Source: Balneola sp.
GTDB taxonomy: Bacteria > Bacteroidota > Rhodothermia > Balneolales > Balneolaceae
Assembly: GCA_028284195.1 (NCBI GenBank)
Contig: JANQSE010000006.1
Location: 620,001-684,000, forward strand
Direction of reading: 5' to 3'
DNA length: 64,000 nt
Shown here in pieces: positions 7,777 through 15,731 of the stretch. The position numbers and the translations under genes were made by a program. Positions within the stretch are counted from its first letter, which is position 1. Every line of letters starts with the position of its first letter. The notes under the pieces were generated by a model, which was given only the letters and a program-made list of their open reading frames with translations, was not told the DNA's origin and did no database searches.

Positions 7777-9534
7777 TTAACCTCCACCTAGCACTTGTTT
7801 TAACCCTTGAGCACTTTCCGGGGTATATATTTCTTTGTCTGCAACAATCTTAGTTACCCTGTATTTAAAAGAAAATACTTCTTGCCCTCGTATTGTGATT
7901 CTACTTACATCAAGAAGAACAGCTTCACTAAAAATATCTGCCACCATCGGAATCCTGTCTCTTTGTAAAGCTATTCCATCAATGTTCAAAGCTGTACTAT
8001 TTTGTGCGCTGGCAATCCTTGTAAACCAAATAGAATTTATGTTATCAATTCCTTTGTTGATTAAATTCAGATTTGTAGACCATGCTAATGTTCCTTCACT
8101 TAAATCGTTTAGTAACTGTAGCTGCACTTGTATTCCGGAAAGCTCGCTACTTACCCGATTATACTCCTGAACTATGGATTCTAAACTAGTGATTTGAGAT
8201 TTGGTATTAGAAATGTTGGTACTAAGACTAGTGATCTGATCTGAGTTTTTTTGATAGAAAAAATTCGTGATTGGAAAAGTAGCAACTATAAGTATTAAAA
8301 GCAGAATGCCGTGCCATTGCAGTTTAAATATTTTTTGGCGGTCTTTAATGTATTCCGGTAAAAAATTAATATCGGGATATGATTTTTTTTGAAAACCGGC
8401 ATCGGCCCATGCCATTGAAATAGCAGTAGTAAAAGAAGCAACGGCTTGCTTGTCGTGGTTTTCAGTTACAAACAAGTTTTCATTAAATTCAAAATCAGAA
8501 ACTTCTATATCCGGGAATCTATCCCTAAAAAAGGATATAGCCTCATCACCTAAAGTGTTATTACAAAGTATAAGTCTATCTAAGTTTGGAATTTCTCCCG
8601 TATCAAGTTGAAATAGAATTTTACTGAATACCGTATTAAGAAATTTTTTCGAAGATGAACCTTCTGCAATAATTGGTGAAACGATCAGTATATCAGTTCC
8701 TTCCAGAAATATAACTCTACAGTTTTCTTCTCCATATTGAATTAAAGCTGTAATGCTTTCCGGATCCAGATCATAGTTAGCTCGCAGCAGACCAATAGTT
8801 AGTGCTTCATCAGGGATAACCTCATTAAATACCAATTTACCGCTGTATACATTTCCAGCAGAAAGTAGTAACTGAAGAGTTTGTGGTTCTTCATCAACAG
8901 ATACTAATAAAAGAGAGCCATCTTCCCGAACCGAATAGGAATGATAATCTTTTCCTTTTGGATTGCCATACAAAGATTCAAGGCGGTCATCCACAATTAT
9001 TTGCAGATCTTTATTCTTAATAGATCCAAAGTCTACATCTTTTAAAATTTGGAATACCGTTGATCCCGCTGGAACATTAGTACTTAGCTTTACTCCTGAA
9101 GGATCTATCTCTGTTAAAACGTTATAGATTACAAGCTCATTACTTGTAGCAGCTTCTCCTTCCAGTTCACTCGCCGCCATATCACCTAAGTTCAAAATAT
9201 CGCCGTCATCCTTATCATCATCCAAACCAGCAAGATCCAAATCAAGATCTAACTCGTCATTTTCCACATCAAGATCATCAAGATTAAGATTTAAGTCTTC
9301 TTCAGCTTTTGGCCTATCATCAGTATTAAAAACAGAATCGTCTTCAAGCGTGTCATCAAATGCATCGAAAATCTCTTCTGATCCTGAGGTGCTATCTGCT
9401 CTTTGAACAGCTTGTGCCAACTTAATCTTATCAAGTTTTTCAAGATAGGCGGTTTTTCCTGAAATACTTATTTGTGCAATCTTAATTGAATTGTCTTCTA
9501 ATACTACACCGGTATAAAGCTTTTTACCTGCCAT
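7777..9534 (-). CDS. PilM-PilN fusion-like pilus assembly protein
   Basis: About 585 aa from an ATG at 9534; a GTG at 9552 would overlap the preceding gene by 17 bases. The N-terminus (TGVVLEDNSIKIAQIS) resembles the first strands of actin-like PilM. An Asp/Leu-rich acidic insertion (about 60-125) interrupts it, and a beta/alpha region follows to about 385. Next comes the PilN entry motif (DINFLPEYIKDRQ, near 390), a membrane helix (about 407-425), a Ser/Gln-rich coiled coil and a PilN-like periplasmic domain. In ordinary type IVa pili PilM and PilN are separate proteins that bind through this very INxLP peptide; here they are one chain. The ATP-binding residues of PilM are not obvious, so nucleotide binding is doubtful. 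Confidence 0.75.
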   Translation of the reverse strand: MAGKKLYTGVVLEDNSIKIAQISISGKTAYLEKLDKIKLAQAVQRADSTSGSEEIFDAFDDTLEDDSVFNTDDRPKAEEDLNLNLDDLDVENDELDLDLDLAGLDDDKDDGDILNLGDMAASELEGEAATSNELVIYNVLTEIDPSGVKLSTNVPAGSTVFQILKDVDFGSIKNKDLQIIVDDRLESLYGNPKGKDYHSYSVREDGSLLLVSVDEEPQTLQLLLSAGNVYSGKLVFNEVIPDEALTIGLLRANYDLDPESITALIQYGEENCRVIFLEGTDILIVSPIIAEGSSSKKFLNTVFSKILFQLDTGEIPNLDRLILCNNTLGDEAISFFRDRFPDIEVSDFEFNENLFVTENHDKQAVASFTTAISMAWADAGFQKKSYPDINFLPEYIKDRQKIFKLQWHGILLLILIVATFPITNFFYQKNSDQITSLSTNISNTKSQITSLESIVQEYNRVSSELSGIQVQLQLLNDLSEGTLAWSTNLNLINKGIDNINSIWFTRIASAQNSTALNIDGIALQRDRIPMVADIFSEAVLLDVSRITIRGQEVFSFKYRVTKIVADKEIYTPESAQGLKQVLGGG

Positions 9535-9535
9535 T

Positions 9536-10780
9536 TTAGTAATCTGCCTCACTTAAAAGTTGAACCATCTTGGTTTTGTTATTTGAGTAGTTGATTGCAT
9601 TTTCTTTTGAAATTTTGCCTCCAAGAAATAAGCGTTTCAGGTCTTGCTCTAAGGTATTCATGCCTTGTTGGCTGCCTTCCATTTGCATCTGGTAAATTTC
9701 ACCAATGTTATTATTTCGAATAGCTGCTTTAACCGATGCATTAGCTATTAATACTTCCTTAGCCAAAACACGCTTCCTGTCTAGGCTTGGCACCAGTTTT
9801 TGACTGATTACACATGTTAATACATCCGCAAGCCTGTTTCTTACACGGTTCTGTTCTTCGGTAGGAACTTCACCCAAAATCCGCTCGATGCTATCCATTG
9901 CTGATGATGTATGGAGAGTACTAAATGTTTTATGCCCTGAATCAGTAATCTCGAGAGCAGTTAAAATTGTATCTGAATCTCTAAGCTCTCCAATCACTAT
10001 TATATCCGGATCCTGCCTAAGTGCCTGGATAGCTCCATCTTTAAAAGATTCCACATCACGACCAACCTCGCGATGCCTTACAACAGAACGAATAGGTTTA
10101 TGAATTAACTCAACTGGAGAAGAAATTACAACTATATGTGAATCTACAGTTCGGTTATTAGCATCAATAATAGTATCTAATGTTGAAGATTTACCCGAAC
10201 CTGTAATACCTGTAATTAAACTGAGCCCATATTTGTAATACTTTAAACTCAGTGCTTTTGCTACTTCTGCACCTACCCCAAGAGATTTAAATGGCCGAAT
10301 GGTGTTATCGATTTTACGCATATTAAGAGCAAGATGCCCCATATCTAAATACATATCCGCCCTGAATCTTTGAGTATTCCCTTCGCCTAACTCAACACTA
10401 TATGAAAAATCTAAATTTCTATCATTATGCAGCTTTTCTCTTTGCCTGTCGATTATAATATTTAGTAGTAAAAAATCTGTTTCTTGTAAAGTAAAATTCT
10501 GATTTTTATCTGTAGGAGATTTGTCTCCATAAATTCTGTACCACACTTTTCCATCGCAACCGGGACCACCCAGGTCTATATCAGATGCTTCGTTTTTAAG
10601 CATAGCCTTTAAATAGCCATCTAATATATCTTTTAAAGCAGAACGAGCTTCTTGTGATTGTCCGTCTACAATCTCTCCCATTTTAACAAACAGCTCACTC
10701 CCGCTAGCGGCAAACGGTATCTGCTTTATAAGGGGAGCTGCAAGCTCTGTTAGTGTATGTTTTTTTTCAGCCGTCTGCAT
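9536..10780 (-). CDS. PilT/GspE-family ATPase (retraction-type)
   Basis: A 414-residue hexameric secretion-ATPase family member. Walker A is GITGSGKSS (191-199), the Walker B/Glu region is DPDIIVIGELRD (258-268) and the His box is FSTLHTS. The short N-terminal PAS-like half and the absence of a CxxC zinc motif fit PilT/PilU rather than PilB. The Asp box, usually carrying acidic residues before P(I/V)E, reads ISSPVE, a departure worth noting. Its stop is immediately followed by the PilM/N ATG. It may power retraction or be an accessory motor to the PilB-like ATPase encoded upstream. Confidence 0.85.
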   Translation of the reverse strand: MQTAEKKHTLTELAAPLIKQIPFAASGSELFVKMGEIVDGQSQEARSALKDILDGYLKAMLKNEASDIDLGGPGCDGKVWYRIYGDKSPTDKNQNFTLQETDFLLLNIIIDRQREKLHNDRNLDFSYSVELGEGNTQRFRADMYLDMGHLALNMRKIDNTIRPFKSLGVGAEVAKALSLKYYKYGLSLITGITGSGKSSTLDTIIDANNRTVDSHIVVISSPVELIHKPIRSVVRHREVGRDVESFKDGAIQALRQDPDIIVIGELRDSDTILTALEITDSGHKTFSTLHTSSAMDSIERILGEVPTEEQNRVRNRLADVLTCVISQKLVPSLDRKRVLAKEVLIANASVKAAIRNNNIGEIYQMQMEGSQQGMNTLEQDLKRLFLGGKISKENAINYSNNKTKMVQLLSEADY

Positions 10781-10873
10781 AAATACTCATTCTTATAGAA
10801 TGATTTGTGTAATAGATGATTCTTTAAAAAAATATTGTGATATACTTAAGTTGAAATCAGATTATTGTGTTTG

Positions 10874-11371
10874 TTACCAATTGTTATCGTTTAATAACCT
10901 TTTTTTCAAATTAAGCAACTGTACATTCATGTTACTAATTTTTCTTTGTTGTATTTCGATGATATTTTTTGTGAAAATGTTAAACAATTTTTCTGGTTTT
11001 TTTCGGAAAAAATTGAGCGCATCATATCTTTTATACCTTAGTAAAATACAATCACCTTCTGCAGTTACTTTTGCCATTCTACTATTCTTGCTAAAAAGAA
11101 ACGCTTCTCCTAAAAAATTTCCTTCCGAAAGTGTTGCCAGTTGGATCCCATCCTTCCATATCGCAACTTTTCCTGTAGCTACAAGATAAGCGGAATTTAC
11201 ACTCTCTGATTCATTTAAAATACTATCGCTATCCATATAGCGTTCTTCCACACCAATTTGAAGGAACTCCAATACATCTTCATAATGAAAATTTCTTAAA
11301 AGAAGCGGAGGCTCCTTTAAAAACTTCTTCAAATATTCTGGCGTTTTATCTGTGTTATCCTGCTTATCCAT
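10874..11371 (-). CDS. Cyclic nucleotide-binding domain protein
   Basis: A 165-residue protein with one CNB beta-barrel (about 30-135) and no DNA-binding or enzyme domain. The phosphate-binding-cassette pattern is kept as LGEAFLFSKNSRMAKV, with the Gly-Glu pair and the Arg-x-Ala of nucleotide-binding members. A lysine-rich helix ends the protein. It lies between the two pilus ATPase genes on the same strand, so it may be a cAMP- or c-di-GMP-responsive control subunit of the machine. That role is inferred from position only; the gaps of 78 and 93 bases on either side leave room for separate transcription. Confidence 0.8.
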   Translation of the reverse strand: MDKQDNTDKTPEYLKKFLKEPPLLLRNFHYEDVLEFLQIGVEERYMDSDSILNESESVNSAYLVATGKVAIWKDGIQLATLSEGNFLGEAFLFSKNSRMAKVTAEGDCILLRYKRYDALNFFRKKPEKLFNIFTKNIIEIQQRKISNMNVQLLNLKKRLLNDNNW

Positions 11372-11449
11372 AGTAGTTAGTCCCCTGAAACCATAATATC
11401 GGTAAAATGATTATTAATATTTAATAAGTCCATCGATATTTCAAAAAAA

Positions 11450-13231
11450 TTAATCTTCTAATGTGCCTGCTATTACTTCTTCAATTGTAGTAATACCTTC
11501 TTTGATACGCTCTATACCTGAACCCCTAAGTGTTAGCATTCCCTGAGACATAGCAAGTTCTTTGATTGCACCTTCATCAACATCACTACCAGATTCAAGT
11601 ACTAATTCTTTAATTTCTTTAGAAAAAAATAATGCTTCATGAATAGCAGAGCGCCCTTTAAAGCCTGAGGTTCCACATACCTTACAGCCTACAGCTTTAT
11701 AAAAAGTAGTCTTTTCATATTCCTCATCTGTAAAGCCAATACCTTTTGCCGTTTCAATATGAGGGCGATACTCTTCTTTGCATTCATTACATAATCTTCT
11801 TATCAGCCGCTGTGCCATAACCAGATTAACAGCGTTGGCGATCAAAAAAGGTTCTACTCCCATCTTAAACAAACGAGAAACAGCACTGGGAGCATCATTT
11901 GTATGTAAAGTTGAAAATGTTAAGTGACCTGTATTTGCTAATTTAATTGCAATCTCAGCAGTTTTTAGATCACGCATCTCACCTACCAAAACAATATCCG
12001 GGTCATGACGAAGAATACCTCTTATTGATTGGTCGAAGGTCATATGGTTACTGATTTTTAACTGACGAGCACCTTCAATGATATATTCTACAGGTTCCTC
12101 AATGGTTAAAACATTTTTTGTTGGATCAATTACTGAGTACAAAGCTGCAACTAAAGTAGTAGATTTACCACTACCTGTGGGGCCCGTTATAATTACAATC
12201 CCAGAAGGTTGACTAATCGATTTCACAAAATTTTCTTTTGCTACTTTTTGCAATCCCAGCAGATCCAAATCCCGGATTACTTTTCTATCATCAAGAACCC
12301 GAATTACTGTAGATTCAAATTTCCGATCGTATTGATTTCCTACGATCGGCATGATAGAAACACGGTATCTAATTCCAATACCATCAATTTGTCGCTGTAT
12401 AAACCCATCCTGAGAAGCATCTCTTTCAAAACGGTCAACATTTCTGGTCTTATCTTTAATTACTGCAGAAATTGCTTCCGGCTTTACATTTTTCTGTTGA
12501 TACCAGAGTTGTAGTTTACCATCGATTCGAAATCTTATATCAGTGGTGGTAGGCCCACTTGGTATTATATGCAAATCACTAACTCCTTGGCGAACCGATT
12601 CTACTAACATACCTTCTACCAGAGAATTAAGCATACTTTGATTAATCTCTGCATCAATCTCTTCTTCATCAATACTCTCTTCTTCTTCAGCGCCTACTAA
12701 TTGGTTTTCTTCCTGGTCAATTTCTTCCAGAAGATCTAAAAATTCATTTTTCTGCTCATATACATTATTAAGGATACTCTCTATAAAATCATACCTACAA
12801 TAAACAAGTTCTGTATTTTTAAAATTAAGTTTTTGAATTACATTTTGAATATTAGGATCAGAAGGATCTGCAGCTGCTACAGTAATTGCATTGTTCGCTC
12901 TATGAAAAGGAATAGCTTTTAGTACTACAAGTTCGTCTATAACGTCATTATCGATATCTTCTATATTTTTTTTTATATGCTGAATAATCTCTTCTGAAAC
13001 CGCTTCAGCACCTTCAAGAACTTCCCGGAAAGCATAAATCTCAGCAACTTCTTTCATTATTGTATGCCTGTCAAGGCCAATATCTTGAAAGAGAATTTGT
13101 CCCAATCTTCTGTTACTAGTCTCTGGTTCGAGCTCCAAAATCTCCAAGGCCTCTTTTAACTGATCTTCAGTGATGATTTTCTTTTTTACAAGAATTTCAC
13201 CGATATGCCTTCTAACATTTATTTTACCCAT
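11450..13231 (-). CDS. PilB/GspE-like assembly ATPase
   Basis: A 593-residue assembly ATPase. Residues 1-165 form an N-terminal T2SSE_N/MshEN-like region (RRHIGEILVKKKIITEDQL...). An acidic linker (166-195) follows, then the motor: Walker A GPTGSGKST (350-358), Asp box TIEEPVEY (377-384), Walker B DPDIVLVGEMRD (410-421), His box FSTLHTND. The zinc site is present as CNEC (481-484) and CKVC (516-519). MshEN-type domains often bind c-di-GMP, but I cannot confirm the ligand residues. It should drive polymerisation of the pilins encoded upstream, and abuts the PilC gene with no spacing. Confidence 0.92.
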   Translation of the reverse strand: MGKINVRRHIGEILVKKKIITEDQLKEALEILELEPETSNRRLGQILFQDIGLDRHTIMKEVAEIYAFREVLEGAEAVSEEIIQHIKKNIEDIDNDVIDELVVLKAIPFHRANNAITVAAADPSDPNIQNVIQKLNFKNTELVYCRYDFIESILNNVYEQKNEFLDLLEEIDQEENQLVGAEEEESIDEEEIDAEINQSMLNSLVEGMLVESVRQGVSDLHIIPSGPTTTDIRFRIDGKLQLWYQQKNVKPEAISAVIKDKTRNVDRFERDASQDGFIQRQIDGIGIRYRVSIMPIVGNQYDRKFESTVIRVLDDRKVIRDLDLLGLQKVAKENFVKSISQPSGIVIITGPTGSGKSTTLVAALYSVIDPTKNVLTIEEPVEYIIEGARQLKISNHMTFDQSIRGILRHDPDIVLVGEMRDLKTAEIAIKLANTGHLTFSTLHTNDAPSAVSRLFKMGVEPFLIANAVNLVMAQRLIRRLCNECKEEYRPHIETAKGIGFTDEEYEKTTFYKAVGCKVCGTSGFKGRSAIHEALFFSKEIKELVLESGSDVDEGAIKELAMSQGMLTLRGSGIERIKEGITTIEEVIAGTLED

Positions 13232-14569
13232 CTAAATACCGGAATTCGGCTTAATAACAGCGGATTCTGATGAAACAACAGTAATACCTACTAATGCTAT
13301 CATAATAAATAAATTAACAAAAAGGCTGATAGTATCAACAACCGATTGCATTTTATAGGTAGTTTGAACTTCATAATACTCAGCTAATTGCTTGGCATTT
13401 TCTCTTAATGACCCTGATTCAGCTCCTAATCTAAACCTGCTAATAGCTGTTCGTGTAAATACACCTGTTTCTTCCATAGACTCGATAAGCCCTGCGCCAT
13501 CTTTAAGCATGCGTTTTATGGCAATATCTTTAATCTGCTTTTCCATATAAGTATTTCTGCAGGCTTCGCTGGCAACTTTTATCACTTCAATGTTTTGTCC
13601 AGACCCGCTGTACAAAGTGTAAAATACTCTTGCAAAAATCTCAATACTTGTTTTATGCAAAAGATCTCCTATAACGGGTATTTTAATTATATAACGATCA
13701 ATCAGAAGTTTACCCTTTACTGTTTTACCAAAATAAATAAGTCCTGCTACTGGAGCTAAAAAACTTACCAGCAAGAGTATCCAGTTATCCGAAAGCCAAT
13801 AACTAATGTCGAGTGTGGTTGCCGTCATCGGAGGGAGTTCAATTCCCATTTCAACAAAAAGTTCAGCAGTTGATGGAAAAATATACCCTACATAAAATAA
13901 AACAACCCCGATAACAGCTACTACAGTCACAGCAGGCATCATCAAAGAGCGTTTCATATTTTTCTTAAACTCGGCATCTCTTTCTAAAAACTTGGCAGTA
14001 CTTTCAAAAACCAATCCCATATTACCCGAAGTGGATGCTACACTAAGCATGTATGCTGCAAATTTCCCAAATATAGCTTCGTGTTTTCCATAAACCTCTG
14101 AACCTTCTTTACCAGCTTTAAGATCTTTCTGAATAGTTTTAATAACCTCTTTCATTCTTTTATTGCCAGTATCTTCATATAGAAGATTGAGAATTTCGTC
14201 AAAAGTAAGTTGCTGATTTAATAAGTCGGCCGATAAACTTATGAAAGTAACAACTTCGCTATGCGGTACACCTCCCTGAAAGTTAAAAAGCTTTTTGTTT
14301 ATGCTAACAACTTCATAACCAAGTTTAACCAGTGCTTTTTCTACTTCTTCTTTTGTATAAGCTTCTTGCTCTCCATTTAACGCAGGCTTACCGAGTCGCC
14401 TGACTCTATAAAGAAAAACAGATTTCTCTTCTATCGATTGAACTTTAAGGCCATTCGTCTTAGAAATCTTATCTACTTTAATTTGAGCATCTTTTTTTGT
14501 GTCTGCTTCAAATTCTTTTTGAATTATCTTACCGGCATTAGAAACAGCCTTTAATCTAAATTGTGCCAT
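13232..14569 (-). CDS. PilC/GspF-like inner-membrane platform protein
   Basis: A 445-residue type II secretion F-family protein. The first 100 residues are soluble and contain two short repeats like those found before T2SSF domains. Two GspF domains follow (about 105-230 and 305-430), each ending in membrane helices, with a third helix pair between them. Recognisable segments include GKFAAYMLSVASTSGNMG and FRLGAESGSLRENAKQLAEYY. It is the membrane base on which PilB turns and pilins are added. It begins 18 bases after the second pilin gene and ends where PilB begins, consistent with one transcript. Confidence 0.92.
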   Translation of the reverse strand: MAQFRLKAVSNAGKIIQKEFEADTKKDAQIKVDKISKTNGLKVQSIEEKSVFLYRVRRLGKPALNGEQEAYTKEEVEKALVKLGYEVVSINKKLFNFQGGVPHSEVVTFISLSADLLNQQLTFDEILNLLYEDTGNKRMKEVIKTIQKDLKAGKEGSEVYGKHEAIFGKFAAYMLSVASTSGNMGLVFESTAKFLERDAEFKKNMKRSLMMPAVTVVAVIGVVLFYVGYIFPSTAELFVEMGIELPPMTATTLDISYWLSDNWILLLVSFLAPVAGLIYFGKTVKGKLLIDRYIIKIPVIGDLLHKTSIEIFARVFYTLYSGSGQNIEVIKVASEACRNTYMEKQIKDIAIKRMLKDGAGLIESMEETGVFTRTAISRFRLGAESGSLRENAKQLAEYYEVQTTYKMQSVVDTISLFVNLFIMIALVGITVVSSESAVIKPNSGI

Positions 14570-14587
14570 ATACTATTATTTAGAAAA

Positions 14588-14953
14588 TTAATTCCAGGTT
14601 AAGCCAGATTTAGTAACTGTGGCCGAAATTGTATCTTTCCGATCCCGGGTTACGGCAGATATAGTAAAAGATTCCGTACCTCTAGTCAAAATAAAATAAA
14701 ATCCATTGAAACCGGTAGTATCTATTCCTAAATCTTCATAAGAAATGCTAGCGAAGCTACCGCCCCCGCCTCCTAATATAACTGGTTTTGCAAAATATGA
14801 TTGAGCTTGAGTTGCTCCTAGCAGCATTTCTTGTCTAATTGCATCCTTATTCGATTCGTTATTTAATTCACCAAAAGTTGTTACTGCTACGGCAATAGAG
14901 ATACCAACAATTAACATTACTAAGATCGTTAGAAGCAATTCTTTATTTGCCAT
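14588..14953 (-). CDS. Atypical pilin-like protein, second copy
   Basis: A 121-residue pilin paralogue of the protein encoded just upstream. A five-residue polar start (MANKE) leads straight into a 22-residue hydrophobic helix, then a polar helix containing KDAIRQEM and AQSYFAKP, the motif VILGGGGGSF, and a small beta domain ending SGLTWN. There is no canonical prepilin site (Gly then Phe-Thr-Leu-x-Glu). It shares with its paralogue the DAxRQ...AQxYFxKPxxLGGGGxSF block and the GLTW tail. It lies beyond an intrinsic terminator, so is probably made in smaller amounts and may be a minor subunit. Homology to type IV pilins is inferred from topology and operon. Confidence 0.72.
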   Translation of the reverse strand: MANKELLLTILVMLIVGISIAVAVTTFGELNNESNKDAIRQEMLLGATQAQSYFAKPVILGGGGGSFASISYEDLGIDTTGFNGFYFILTRGTESFTISAVTRDRKDTISATVTKSGLTWN

Positions 14954-14975
14954 GACATTGAATCAATTTAAACTT

Positions 14976-15001
14976 AAAAAAAAAGCCCCATGAAGGGGCT
15001 T
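14976..15001 (-). terminator. Intrinsic terminator between the two pilin genes
   Basis: A 7-bp perfect stem (AAGCCCC/GGGGCTT, 14983-14989 with 14995-15001) with a 5-base loop is followed on the minus strand by a run of about nine T. It lies 28 bases after the first pilin gene and before the second, so it probably limits read-through into the assembly genes while the major pilin is made in excess. Confidence 0.85.
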
Positions 15002-15028
15002 ATAATTTTATATAACTAATTACCAGAA

Positions 15029-15472
15029 TTAGTTATTTGCAACCCAAGTTAGTCCTGATGGACCAATTGTTCCTTGTAAAGCATTTGAACCGGCTTCAAG
15101 AGATGAAGTAAGTGACAATGGACCATCAGCTCTTGATGATGGTATTGCTGTAATAGTAACGGTAGTGTCATTAGTAGAGATTACATAATGCCCGTTAGAG
15201 TTAAATGCAGTTAATCCATCACCAGATACATCATTAGTAGGGAAAGCTACTTGGTTGAAAGTAATACCATTGAAGCTATTTCCACCTCCACCAAGCATTG
15301 TTGGCTTCATGAAGTAACCTTGTGCAGAAGAAGCAAACTGAGCAACGTCTTGACGAACAGCGTCAAGGTTCGCATTATCAGATGCACTAGAGAAGGTATT
15401 AATAGCAACTACAGTTGCAATACCTACGATAATTGTTACTAGAATAACTAGAAGTAATTGTTGTTGTCCCAT
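15029..15472 (-). CDS. Atypical major pilin-like protein
   Basis: A 147-residue protein, probably the main filament subunit. MGQQQ precedes a hydrophobic helix (about 6-27), followed by an amphipathic stretch with LDAVRQDV and AQGYFMKP, then the TMLGGGGNSF motif and a Ser/Thr/Asn-rich globular part ending SGLTWVANN. If a leader is removed it is only two residues (after Gly2), and the mature position 5 would be Leu rather than Glu. An AGGAGA ribosome site lies five bases before the ATG (15478-15483). As first gene of the locus, with its own terminator, it should be strongly expressed. The same layout occurs, from memory, in hypothetical proteins of other FCB bacteria. Confidence 0.75.
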   Translation of the reverse strand: MGQQQLLLVILVTIIVGIATVVAINTFSSASDNANLDAVRQDVAQFASSAQGYFMKPTMLGGGGNSFNGITFNQVAFPTNDVSGDGLTAFNSNGHYVISTNDTTVTITAIPSSRADGPLSLTSSLEAGSNALQGTIGPSGLTWVANN

Positions 15473-15483
15473 TGGGATCTCCT

Positions 15484-15731
15484 ATTTTATTGTTGTTTGT
15501 TTATTTTGTTATGCCGCAAAGTTCTGAAAAGTATTTGTAAATGTAAATTAGAAAATACTTATTCTAATTAAGTTCATTTGTTTGGTAAACAATAAAAGAA
15601 TTTATTACAAAGAATTAGAGAGATTTTTCGATTTGTGGGTTTGTAATATTTAGTTAACCTAATTCAATTATATATACTGGGGTTTTTATTCAGAACTTTA
15701 AGTTATTAAGTTAGCTTTGAATAAATTTACA
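15484..15731. promoter_or_regulatory. Divergent promoter region of pilus locus and MFS gene
   Basis: This A+T-rich spacer separates the divergent pilin and MFS genes and must hold promoters for both. On the minus strand TACTTTTC near 15526-15533 is one mismatch from the TAnnTTTG -7 box, but no element could be fixed with confidence. I see no ORF or clear operator here. Confidence 0.35.

Noticed and set aside
10800-11189. 129-codon plus-strand frame
   Set aside because: Shadow of the cyclic-nucleotide-binding gene.
5037-15472. Reading the locus as a classical type II secretion system
   Set aside because: No GspC, GspG-type pseudopilins or GspL/M; PilT-like ATPase and PilM/N/O/P-type parts favour a pilus.
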